A stretch of 64,000 nt of DNA. Source: an uncultured Bacteroides sp. Lineage in GTDB: Bacteria; Bacteroidota; Bacteroidia; Bacteroidales; Bacteroidaceae. The stretch's first letter is position 1, and every line of letters begins with the position of its first letter. Below the pieces are notes generated by a model that saw nothing but the letters and a program-made list of their open reading frames with translations, had not been told where the DNA came from and made no database searches. Shown here in pieces: positions 15,791-22,404 of the stretch. The position numbers and the translations under genes are program-made. The stretch lies in assembly GCA_902388495.1 (NCBI GenBank), contig CABMPP010000017.1:21807-85806 (forward strand). The letters run 5' to 3'.

Positions 15791-16156
15791 ATGATTATTA
15801 TGACTGAATTTATGCTACGCTTTCGTTTCAACCTTCGTGACCGGAATTCTGTAGATATTGCTCACAAAGAATTCGGAGCTCTTCTAAGGAAGTTGAACCT
15901 GAGATACAGAAGCGAACAGTGTTTTTGTGACTATATAGACTTATCCCTGCCAAATGCACGCCCGTGGGAACTTGATTTTTTAATATTGCCACCAAAATAC
16001 CAGCCAAACACGTGTTGGGAAAATCTTCGACTCCTGAATCAATCATATTTGGAACCGTTTCTGGCTGCTCACCCGGCATTGGAAGGCGTATCCATGTATA
16101 GGAATCTGGATGATTTTCCAAACTTGATACACACAACTGCGGATTGGTGGAAATAA
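15791..16156 (+). CDS. Hypothetical phage protein (single + strand gene in the early region)
   Basis: The 121-aa product (MIIMTEFMLRFRFNLRDRNSVDIAHKEFG...) has plausible composition with IDLSLPNARPWELDFLIL and a tryptophan-rich end (TTADWWK). No family is recognised. A perfect -7 box with an inverted repeat sits immediately upstream, which is why I prefer this frame over the overlapping - strand frame at 15828-16229. If real, it interrupts the early operon in the opposite direction, like an immunity-type gene. Confidence is limited because the two frames overlap almost fully. Confidence 0.5.
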   Translation: MIIMTEFMLRFRFNLRDRNSVDIAHKEFGALLRKLNLRYRSEQCFCDYIDLSLPNARPWELDFLILPPKYQPNTCWENLRLLNQSYLEPFLAAHPALEGVSMYRNLDDFPNLIHTTADWWK

Positions 16157-16234
16157 GCTTTTGTTCCGTCTTATGATATAATTCCAGAACCTTTTTTAGC
16201 TCTAAAAAGGGGACTCTTTTCATGTTCATACCAT

Positions 16235-16510
16235 TTATAAAGTTATCGCATCGTTCGCTATCACCACCTTCACATTCCCTTTGGAATCCAGCACCTTCAC
16301 CTGGCGCTTCAGTTCATCGGTCACATCAATAATCTGTACCAATGAACCGCCATTAACAAGCGCCGCCTCCCTAATTTTGCAAGCCTGCACGCTATTACGC
16401 TTAAATAGCAACGCCTGACTTACGTTCTGCACAGTCACTCTGAACGTCTTAGCAAGCTTAGCCTTACCCGCTGCACTCAGTTCAATCTTCTGTCTGATTT
16501 TCTTTTCCAT
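16235..16510 (-). CDS. Small DNA-binding protein, first gene of the early operon (Ner/Cro-like position)
   Basis: The 91-aa basic protein (MEKKIRQKIELSAAGKAKLAK) has a helix-turn-helix-like segment FRVTVQNVSQALLFKRNSVQACKIREAAL (about residues 23-51) followed by a small strand-rich tail. It is the first gene after the early promoter and faces the repressor, the place of Ner in Mu or Cro in lambda, so a role in switching off the repressor or early promoter is likely. This is inferred from position and the helix-turn-helix pattern only. Confidence 0.65.
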   Translation of the reverse strand: MEKKIRQKIELSAAGKAKLAKTFRVTVQNVSQALLFKRNSVQACKIREAALVNGGSLVQIIDVTDELKRQVKVLDSKGNVKVVIANDAITL

Positions 16511-16568
16511 ATATAAACACTGATTAAAATTATTCTTATCTTTACCGCTGTTTCATTAAAACATGCTG

Positions 16569-16599
16569 CAAATGTAGTCAATATTTTGACCATACCAAA
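16569..16599 (-). promoter_or_regulatory. Early promoter with operator palindrome in the spacer
   Basis: On the - strand, TTTG (16599-16596), exactly 19 nt, then TACATTTG (16576-16569) is a consensus Bacteroides promoter. The spacer contains the palindrome GTCAATATTTTGAC (16577-16590; GTCAA, 4 nt, TTGAC), the likely operator for the divergent repressor. The start would be near 16562, giving a leader of about 50 nt to the ATG at 16510. Confidence 0.75.
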
Positions 16600-16615
16600 T
16601 TTAAAAGATAAAATT

Positions 16616-17167
16616 ATGACTATAAAGGATAGAATTTTGACCTTTATTAAGGAACAAGGCATATCAAGGGAAGACTTCTATAGGAGTACAGAACTCTCTG
16701 CATCCAATTTTAAAGGAGCAGCATTGAAGAGTGAATTAGGAGGAGACAAGATAGTCAAAATACTGACTACGTATAAGGTACTCTCTCCCGAATGGCTTCT
16801 CATAGGTGAAGGCCCAATGCTAAAACAAAAAGTATCAAATGATAAAAGCACGGATAACACGCTTGTTTCCAGTGATAAAGGTACAATAAATAATCGTACA
16901 AAACAAGATGAAACGTCCTATATGTATAAAATGTATCAGGATGAAAAATCAGACTGGAAAGAAGAGAAGAAAGAACTGAAGGAGCAAATTAACCATCTCC
17001 AGTCCGACCTCCGTCAAAAGTCTGAAGAACTTGCTGCCCTCAAAGCCAAATATCCGGAAGCATCCATAGAGCATCCTGAGGGTTTAGGTCATGCGAAGAC
17101 TGCTTCTACAAAGAAACCTTCTTCGCAGCCCAATGCCGACAGTGCAACATCTGCCACTGCCCAATAA
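16616..17167 (+). CDS. Phage repressor (helix-turn-helix, coiled coil)
   Basis: The start is MTIKDRILTFIKEQGISRED (16616), with the preceding in-frame ATG discarded because it lies in the promoter region. The 183-aa protein has an N-terminal helix-turn-helix of Bacteroides phage-repressor type (GISREDFYRSTELSASNFKG, then VLSPEWLLIGEGPML) and a coiled coil (EEKKELKEQINHLQSDLRQKSEEL) around residues 115-145 that could mediate dimerisation. It has no S24 peptidase domain, so RecA-triggered self-cleavage is not expected. It is divergent from the early operon and faces the palindromic operator in the intergenic region. Confidence 0.8.
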   Translation: MTIKDRILTFIKEQGISREDFYRSTELSASNFKGAALKSELGGDKIVKILTTYKVLSPEWLLIGEGPMLKQKVSNDKSTDNTLVSSDKGTINNRTKQDETSYMYKMYQDEKSDWKEEKKELKEQINHLQSDLRQKSEELAALKAKYPEASIEHPEGLGHAKTASTKKPSSQPNADSATSATAQ

Positions 17168-17216
17168 GAAAAGAGTCTTTAAACGACAACTAATAACCTT
17201 TTAAATAAATAATATT

Positions 17217-17510
17217 ATGAAGATCATTAAAGCATTACAGAAACATGTACAAACCATTAGTAAGTATCAAAAAGCGGATTTAGATAAAGAAATAGACAAG
17301 TTCATTTCTGATAATCAAAGTTTAAATGAAGCAGAACTATTGGATAAAATCTATTCGACCTATGGAATCCAAATTAAATTTTTGGAAGATGCCAGCCAAT
17401 GCAAAGCCATCATTAATATCAAAGAATGGGTAGTCACTTTTGGCGTCTTCTTTACAATAGGAGTAATTATTGGAGTATTATCTTTTATAGTATCAGTAAT
17501 GGCTAAATAG
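17217..17510 (+). CDS. Small membrane protein next to the repressor
   Basis: The 97-aa product has a soluble helical N-terminal part (KHVQTISKYQKADLDKEIDKF) and one C-terminal membrane segment (WVVTFGVFFTIGVIIGVLSFIVSV). It is 49 nt after the repressor and is probably co-transcribed with it from the prophage. Superinfection exclusion is a common job of such lysogenic genes, but this is inference. A stem-loop follows at 17541-17566. Confidence 0.6.
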   Translation: MKIIKALQKHVQTISKYQKADLDKEIDKFISDNQSLNEAELLDKIYSTYGIQIKFLEDASQCKAIINIKEWVVTFGVFFTIGVIIGVLSFIVSVMAK

Positions 17511-17540
17511 TCTTCAAATAGTAATCTAAAATATTAAAAG

Positions 17541-17566
17541 TGCTCCCGGCACAATCACCGGGAGCA
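17541..17566. terminator. Stem-loop after repressor operon
   Basis: TGCTCCCGG (17541-17549) pairs perfectly with CCGGGAGCA (17558-17566) around an 8-nt loop. It is 31 nt past the small membrane gene. The T-run is poor, so it is a terminator by position, less by sequence. Confidence 0.6.
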
Positions 17567-17666
17567 TTATCCATCAACAATCAATTACCTTAAATCTCCA
17601 TACGTTTCAACCCCTCAGCGGAGCACTGATCAGCGGGAACGTTCGCATACCTTCAAACATATATTG

Positions 17667-17739
17667 TGGCAGGAACAAGACTCGAACTTGCGACCTCATG
17701 GGTATGAACCATGTGAGCTACCTACTGCTCCATCCTGCG
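17667..17739 (-). tRNA. tRNA-Met-like (anticodon CAU), initiator-like D arm
   Basis: The - strand folds as a full cloverleaf of 73 nt: acceptor CGCAGGA/TCCTGCC (C1-C72 mismatch, other 6 bp paired), D arm GAGC-8 nt-GCTC, anticodon arm CATGG-TTCATAC-CCATG with anticodon CAU, variable AGGTC, and T arm GCAAG-TTCGAGT-CTTGT. The discriminator is A; CCA is not encoded. The unpaired position 1 and the D arm resemble Bacteroides initiator tRNA, but the anticodon stem lacks the three G-C pairs diagnostic of initiators. It lies between the repressor operon and the repeat array near the prophage end. A CAU tRNA modified to lysidine (Ile) cannot be excluded. Confidence 0.7.
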
Positions 17740-18211
17740 ATATTTAGCGCCGCGCGCACGTTTATGACGCTAAGATACCACTTATTCCACTAATATGCAC
17801 TACTAATCAAGCACTTATACCAACTTTGCAATCTCAAGACCTCTAAAAACTACTATACTATCCCCCTATAAATACTTATTAAAATGCCCAAAAACACCAT
17901 CCAAAAGGAAACATCATACCTAAAATCGTCATTTTTTAGGGGGTAAAAAGTATCCCCAACTTTTATGCAAGTAAACGATTCGGACATAAAAGTATCCCCA
18001 ACTCAGTATCCCCAACAGTATCCCCAACTCACTATTTAACACTTCACTGCCCAACAGATCACTAATGCAATTTTCTCTATTTACTAAAATCAGACCACCC
18101 AAACAGATTATCTTTTAAACGCTCTAAACAGTATATCTTTTTCAGATAAATACTTCTAAATAATTATTATTTAGAATATCTTTGCAAAAGAAACTTCTAA
18201 ATAATAACAAT
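17740..18211. other. A/T-rich intergenic stretch near the prophage end
   Basis: About 470 nt without a gene. It contains the four GTATCCCCAAC repeats (17950-18029) and otherwise A/T-rich sequence. I see no clear promoter. One prophage end may lie here or in 18481-18678. Confidence 0.5.
17950..18029 (+). repeat. Four direct repeats GTATCCCCAAC
   Basis: Copies start at 17950, 17992, 18006 and 18018, each GTATCCCCAAC, mostly followed by T. The last three are nearly adjacent (14- and 12-nt steps). The copies are perfect while the surrounding DNA is A/T-rich, so they look like binding sites, for example for transposase, repressor or a replication protein. Which one is unknown. Confidence 0.65.
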
Positions 18212-18421
18212 ATGACCAAAGTAATCCATGTGCACCTCATATTCGAGAAAAAGGACTATTATTTCGGCAGCATTAGCGCCATTTACACCGTCCTAAACGA
18301 GGCTCAAATAGGCATCAAACAAAGCTCCTTACTCCACGCCGGTCTATACGACGGTGGCGTCAAGATAACCCGTAGAGCCATTATCAAGCAATCCCACCTC
18401 ATTCGCAGTACCCAGGAGTAG
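18212..18421 (+). CDS. Small Bacteroides protein of unknown function
   Basis: The start is taken at MTKVIHVHLIFEKKDYYFGSI (18212). The 69-aa protein has an N-terminal strand pair, AIYTVLNEAQIGIKQSSLLHAGLYDGG and a basic end (ITRRAIIKQSHLIRS). I recall this kind of short protein from mobile and variable regions of Bacteroides, without a known function. It is followed by a strong hairpin (18448-18480). It may belong to the prophage edge or to an older element. Confidence 0.55.
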   Translation: MTKVIHVHLIFEKKDYYFGSISAIYTVLNEAQIGIKQSSLLHAGLYDGGVKITRRAIIKQSHLIRSTQE

Positions 18422-18447
18422 TCCGCATCACCCCACACAAAAAAAAA

Positions 18448-18480
18448 GCTGAATTGCGCTTCAAAAAGCATCAATTCAGC
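18448..18480. terminator. Terminator after the 69-aa gene
   Basis: GCTGAATTG (18448-18456) pairs perfectly with CAATTCAGC (18472-18480), preceded by an A-run of nine (18439-18447) and followed by CCTCGTTTT. It could work on both strands. Confidence 0.6.
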
Positions 18481-18678
18481 CCTCGTTTTATCTCAATGTA
18501 ACTTTCAACCGTTTAGAAGTCCATCATATCTCATTCAAATGCCACCCACATGTAACCGAATGTAACAATTCGATTTGGTTTCCTTCATCACTATCAAAAC
18601 ATCTCAAACTCTTTATTCATCGGTGTTATAGCCGTATTTACTCCTCTCAGACTTTACATACAAAGTGTTTTACCCCCC

Positions 18679-20307
18679 TTATACCAGGCAGAGGTCCGCG
18701 TCGGTGTTGTTGCCGAAGGTGCCGCCGTTGAGGCGGAGGATTGCTCTGGTGGAGCCGGTGAGGCGCACCGGATAGCCCCGGCCGTTGCCGGTCACTTGCG
18801 AGCCTTTTTCCATGATTAAAGTGCCGCTTACGTTGATTCCGGGAGTACGATTTAGCTTGTATGCGTTGTCCGATGCATCCGCCGCCGGCAAAGCTGCTCC
18901 CGTCAGCATGAAGCCTTCGCCCAGCGTCAGTGTACCGGGAATGAAATCGGAAAAGTCCTGGAGCGTTGACACGTCAATAAGCGGCATGTCCGTTTCCTTG
19001 TTCTCACCGTCCACCGTCATGCGGGTGAGTTTGAGCGAGGCGTTGCCGAAGACCATGAAAAGCAACTCCGCAGTGGCGGCGCGGGTGAGGCGGTAGCCGT
19101 TGCCGTTTATTTCGATGTATTGATTGCGGGAAATGTTGATACAGTCCGATGTCGTGCCGGGGAATTCGATGTCGGCGCCGAGGGTGATGCGGGTGGGGTT
19201 GTCGGCGGTTCCGGTGGCGGCTTCGCAGGCGGATTTCAGGGCGGCGTAGGTGGTGATGTAGTTGCCAAGGCCTTCGTTGTCGGCAAGGGTGAGGCGGATG
19301 AGGGTTTGATGGTTTGCGTAAATGTCGGACGCGACGGACCATTGGATGGGGTAGCTGGCCACGGTTCCGGCGGCGCGGACTTCTATACTTTCATTGAAGA
19401 AGCGGGGCTTGCTGTTGTCCATCCACGGGATGAGGGCGCAGAAGGTGTTGTCGCCGAGGGGGAGGGGGAGGATGTCGCCCTCGGTTACATAATCAGTCTC
19501 TATACCGTTTTTGAGAGTGGCCATGCCACGGATGGGCGCATTCTTTATCACGACGGTGGCGGCGTCGAGGTCGGCCTGCGTCAGGGAGCCGGGATGTTCG
19601 TCGAGGACGAGTTTCACCACGAGGCGGTGCATGGCGTGGACGAAGCGCAGCTCTATCGGGGTGTCGCTTTGTTGCTGGCCGATGGCGTGTAGGAAAAGGT
19701 AGTCGGCGGCGGCATACTTCCCGGGGGTGGACTGGTCGGTGGGGATGTCGATGGTTTGCGGGTTCAGTTGGCTGAACAGCAGCGCGGGGAAGTAGGCTGT
19801 GAAATCGACCTTGGCGCCGGGGCCGAAGTCTTCCCACGTGAGGTCGGTGAGCCATGCGCCGTCGTGGTAGGTGGCGGGGTGGTCGGTGTCGACGGTGGTG
19901 TCGAAGACGTGGGTGATGATGTTGATGCGGTCGCCTTCCTCGAAGGTGCCGCGGCCGTCGGCGGTGCTGATGAGGGCGCGGGTGGCGGGGGCGGTTCCGG
20001 CGGCATCGGGGCTGATGAGGGCGGGGTGGGCGGAGCCGTCGGGGTTGTCGGCGGGGGCGGAACTGTCGGGGTTGTCGGCGTGGGCGAAGCCATCGGGGTT
20101 GTCGGCGTCGGCGAAGTGGCCGATGGTAGAGGTGAAGCGGATGGTGCCGGGGTCGCCGGGGGCGGGATGGCGGTTGTCGGCGGGGTCGTCGTCGGCGGAG
20201 CAGGCGGCGAGGGCGGCGACAAGCAGGAGCAGCAGGCAGGCGGCGGGGATGACTGCGGAGGTGAACGCCGCGCGGAACAAGGTTGGTAGGGATGGATTGG
20301 GTTTCAT
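18679..20307 (-). CDS. Fimbrillin-family lipoprotein with C-terminal beta-helix repeats
   Basis: The 542-aa protein has a lipoprotein signal (LLLLLVAALAAC, Cys36). Residues 50-350 or so follow the fimbrillin (FimA/Mfa-like) pattern: RFTSTIG..., FEEGDRINIITHVF, KVDFTAYFPALL, ELRFVHAMHRLVVKLVL, then a GNYITTYAALKSACEAATG linker. From about 365 on there are right-handed beta-helix-like repeats (ITLGADIEF, YIEINGNGYRLT, LKLTRMTVDG, VSGTLIMEKGSQVTGNGRGY). It has an N-terminal 9-residue repeat (ADNPDGFAH type). Likely an outer-membrane or tip-associated pilus subunit with a binding domain. It is the last gene of pilus set 1. Confidence 0.75.
   Translation of the reverse strand: MKPNPSLPTLFRAAFTSAVIPAACLLLLLVAALAACSADDDPADNRHPAPGDPGTIRFTSTIGHFADADNPDGFAHADNPDSSAPADNPDGSAHPALISPDAAGTAPATRALISTADGRGTFEEGDRINIITHVFDTTVDTDHPATYHDGAWLTDLTWEDFGPGAKVDFTAYFPALLFSQLNPQTIDIPTDQSTPGKYAAADYLFLHAIGQQQSDTPIELRFVHAMHRLVVKLVLDEHPGSLTQADLDAATVVIKNAPIRGMATLKNGIETDYVTEGDILPLPLGDNTFCALIPWMDNSKPRFFNESIEVRAAGTVASYPIQWSVASDIYANHQTLIRLTLADNEGLGNYITTYAALKSACEAATGTADNPTRITLGADIEFPGTTSDCINISRNQYIEINGNGYRLTRAATAELLFMVFGNASLKLTRMTVDGENKETDMPLIDVSTLQDFSDFIPGTLTLGEGFMLTGAALPAADASDNAYKLNRTPGINVSGTLIMEKGSQVTGNGRGYPVRLTGSTRAILRLNGGTFGNNTDADLCLV
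20026..20106 (-). repeat. 9-residue tandem repeat in fimbrillin N-terminus
   Basis: Residues 68-94 of the fimbrillin are ADNPDGFAH, ADNPDSSAP and ADNPDGSAH, three 27-nt units. They lie between the lipid anchor and the fimbrillin fold and may vary by slippage, changing the linker length. Confidence 0.7.
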
Positions 20308-20359
20308 ATTGTTAATGTTTTAAAGGGTTGATAATGGGATTGTAGGGGGGAGTATCTCC

Positions 20360-20543
20360 AGCTCCTCCGCCTGAACCAACGGTCGGCGAAGCCAAAGGGG
20401 AGGTGGCGCGAAGCGACGGAGGGGTTTCACGTGCCGCAAGGTCTCTTGTGCCGCAGGGGTATCTCACAAACGGAGAGTTACTCTTGCCTTGTGTGAGACC
20501 CCCTCCCCCCTTCGGGGTACTCCCCCTTTCAGGCGGGAGAGCT
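20360..20543. repeat. Palindromic dispersed repeat, copy 1
   Basis: The element begins with AGCTCCTCCGCCTGAA and ends with TTCAGGCGGGAGAGCT, so its ends are imperfect inverted repeats. It carries the optional 21-nt insert CCAACGGTCGGCGAAGCC plus AAA. Its body (from GGGGAGGTGGCGCGAAGCG to the end) is practically identical to copy 2, located 220 nt away. No coding capacity is evident. It lies between two pilus genes. Confidence 0.85.
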
Positions 20544-20580
20544 GAAGATAGTCTCGACTGCGGGCTTCCGAAGTATCTCA

Positions 20581-20744
20581 AGCTCCTCCGCCTGAAAGGG
20601 GAGGTGGCGCGAAGCGACGGAGGGGTTTCACGTGCCGCAAGGTCTCTTGTGCCGCAGGGGTATCTCACAAACGGAGAGTTACTCTTGCCTTGTGTGAGAC
20701 CCCCTCCCCCCTTCGGGGTACTCCCCCTTTCAGGCGGGAGAGCC
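20581..20744. repeat. Palindromic dispersed repeat, copy 2
   Basis: Same family as copy 1 but without the 21-nt insert after CCGCCTGAA. The two copies are separated by a spacer carrying GATAGTCTCGACTGCGGGCT, which also recurs beside other copies. The element ends 5 nt before the stop of the DUF6261 gene on the - strand. Confidence 0.85.
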
Positions 20745-20748
20745 GGGG

Positions 20749-21531
20749 TTACTCCGGCTTGCGGGCTCCGTTGTCTGCCTCTGCCTTCGTCGTCGTCGTG
20801 CGCGCGGCGGCGTGGAGCTGGGCGATGCGCTGGTTGTAGGCCGCGTCGGTGTCGGCAATGAGCTTGTTGAGGGCGGTGACGAACGCGGCGGTCTCGGCCG
20901 TGGGGGTGACGACGCTGGTGGCGAAGGCGCGGGTGGCGATTTCGTCGTACTGCGGGTCGGTCTCGGTGCGGACGGTCTTGGCGGCGTCCAGCCGGGAGGC
21001 GGACTGGGAGGCGGCGCGGGCGTCGAGCAGGGCGGCGTAGTCGGAGGTGACCGAGTCGAGCTGTTCGATGACGGGCGCGAGGCCGAGGGTCTTGACGTGG
21101 GCGGCGAGGGCGGGTTTGGCGAGGTCGACGAGCAGTCCGCGCATGGCTTGCACCTGCTGGCCCTGCGGGAGGGTCTGGCAGCCGATGTAGGGGCGGGTGG
21201 CGTTGTAGAGGGTGGTGGCGGCGGTGCGCTGGGCGGTGATGGGCGACGACTTTCCGGTGCGGAAGGCGGCCATGAGGTAGACGATGAGGTCGTCGGCCTG
21301 CTTGTCGACTTCGGCTATCTGCGCGGTTTCGTCGCTGATGCGGCTTTGGGCGACGATGTCCGTCAGGCGGTCGATGTTGGCGCTGAAGGCGTCGGTGAGG
21401 GCCGTGGTGAGGCCGAGCTTTTCGGGGGTGGCGACGGTGACGAGGTCGGCCACGCGCTGCATGAAGAAGGTGTACTCTGCGTTGTTGAGTTTGGCGACGC
21501 GCAGGTCGCTGATTTTGGTGTAAGTTGCCAT
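20749..21531 (-). CDS. DUF6261 family protein (paralogue 1)
   Basis: The 260-aa product is a DUF6261 member, a helical family seen in Bacteroides and often inside pilus or surface loci. The N-terminus MATYTKISDLRVAKLNNAEYTFFMQRV and the motif ADDLIVYLMAAFRTGKSSPITAQR..NATRPYIGCQTLPQGQQVQAMRG are nearly the same as in the second copy at 35870-36640. There is no signal peptide, so the protein is probably cytoplasmic. The function is unknown. It sits between palindromic repeats within pilus set 1, with a poly-basic/polar tail (ARTTTTKAEADNGARKPE). Confidence 0.8.
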   Translation of the reverse strand: MATYTKISDLRVAKLNNAEYTFFMQRVADLVTVATPEKLGLTTALTDAFSANIDRLTDIVAQSRISDETAQIAEVDKQADDLIVYLMAAFRTGKSSPITAQRTAATTLYNATRPYIGCQTLPQGQQVQAMRGLLVDLAKPALAAHVKTLGLAPVIEQLDSVTSDYAALLDARAASQSASRLDAAKTVRTETDPQYDEIATRAFATSVVTPTAETAAFVTALNKLIADTDAAYNQRIAQLHAAARTTTTKAEADNGARKPE

Positions 21532-21666
21532 GATGGTAGGGTTTTAAATGTTATTATTAATGTTATAATTGTTTGTTACTATTGGGTTATTGTTGTTGTC
21601 TGCCTCGGGGGTAGCTCCGGTCCTCCGCCGGAGATAGTCTCGACTGCGGGCTTCCGAAGTGTCTCA

Positions 21667-21813
21667 AGCTCCTCCGCCTGAAAGGGGAGGTGGCGCGAAG
21701 CGACGGAGGGGTCTCTCGTGCCGCAGGGGTATCTCACAAACAGGGAGTTACCCTCGCCTTGTGTAAGACCCCCTCCCCCCTTCGGGGTACTCCCCCTTTC
21801 AGGCGGGAGAGTT
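21667..21813. repeat. Palindromic dispersed repeat, copy 3
   Basis: Starts AGCTCCTCCGCCTGAAAGGG and ends TTCAGGCGGGAGAGTT. Preceded by the GATAGTCTCGACTGCGGGCT spacer motif. The body differs from copy 2 by several substitutions and a short deletion. Confidence 0.85.
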
Positions 21814-21845
21814 GGAGATAGTCTCGACTGCGCGGAAGTATCTCA

Positions 21846-22029
21846 AGCTCCTCCGCCTGAACCAACGGTCGGCGAAGCCAAAGGGGAGGTGGCCGGAGGC
21901 CGGAGGGGTTTCCCATTCCGCAGGGGTATCTCGTGCCGCAGGGGTATCTCACAAACGGAGAGTTACTCTTGCCTTGTGTGAGACCCCCTCCCCCCTTCGG
22001 GGTACTCCCCCTTTCAGGCGGGAGAGTTG
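21846..22029. repeat. Palindromic dispersed repeat, copy 4
   Basis: Begins AGCTCCTCCGCCTGAACC with the 21-nt insert, ends AGGCGGGAGAGTT. It is tandem to copy 3 with only 33 nt between them. A variant of the spacer motif follows (GATAGTCTTGACTGCGGGCT). Confidence 0.85.
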
Positions 22030-22111
22030 GAGATAGTCTTGACTGCGGGCTTCCGAAGTGTCGGGAAATGGGATTTCAAGTTGAAATGCGGCTTTCCGAC
22101 TGTCCGGAAGT

Positions 22112-22363
22112 GCCGGCACGGTTTGAAATCCCGTTTTCCAGGTGTCCGAAGCCGCCGGATGAAATCCTGCGCAGGGTTTCGGGGCGGCGGAAACCGCCGG
22201 CACGGTTTGAAATCCCGCTTTCCAGCTGTCCGAAGCCGCCGGATGAAATCCTGCGCAGGGTTTCCGGCCGTCCGGAGGTGCCGGCACAGGTTGAAATCCC
22301 GTTTTCGGGGTGTCCGAAGGTGCCGGATGAATTCCTGTGCGGGGGTTCCGACTGTCCGAAGGC
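22112..22363. repeat. 84-bp tandem repeat (2 x 42), about 3 copies
   Basis: Units beginning GCCGGCAC occur at 22112, 22196 and 22280, exactly 84 bp apart, each made of two related 42-bp halves containing GTCCGAAG or similar. Open frames on both strands over this array arise because the period is a multiple of 3; I see no evidence they are genes. The core TTCCGACTGTCCGAAGG (22346) recurs in the array at 36855-37111. Confidence 0.8.
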
Positions 22364-22404
22364 CCCGTTGTCAGGGGTATCTCCGGCTCCCTCTCCTCCG
22401 CTGC

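Noticed and set aside
15828..16229. A 133-codon frame on the - strand, in line with the early operon
   Set aside because: It overlaps the + strand gene at 15791-16156 almost fully. The + frame has a perfect -7 box with an inverted repeat just upstream. The - frame has good spacing to its neighbour (5 nt), so it stays a real alternative.
19756..20289. Glycine- and valine-rich long frame on the + strand
   Set aside because: It is the shadow of a GC-rich fimbrillin gene on the other strand; similar frames occur opposite 24049-24987 and 34372-35490. Composition is not protein-like.
20360..20744. Palindromic repeats as an insertion sequence
   Set aside because: No transposase frame and too short; the copies have variable centres. 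At most non-autonomous.
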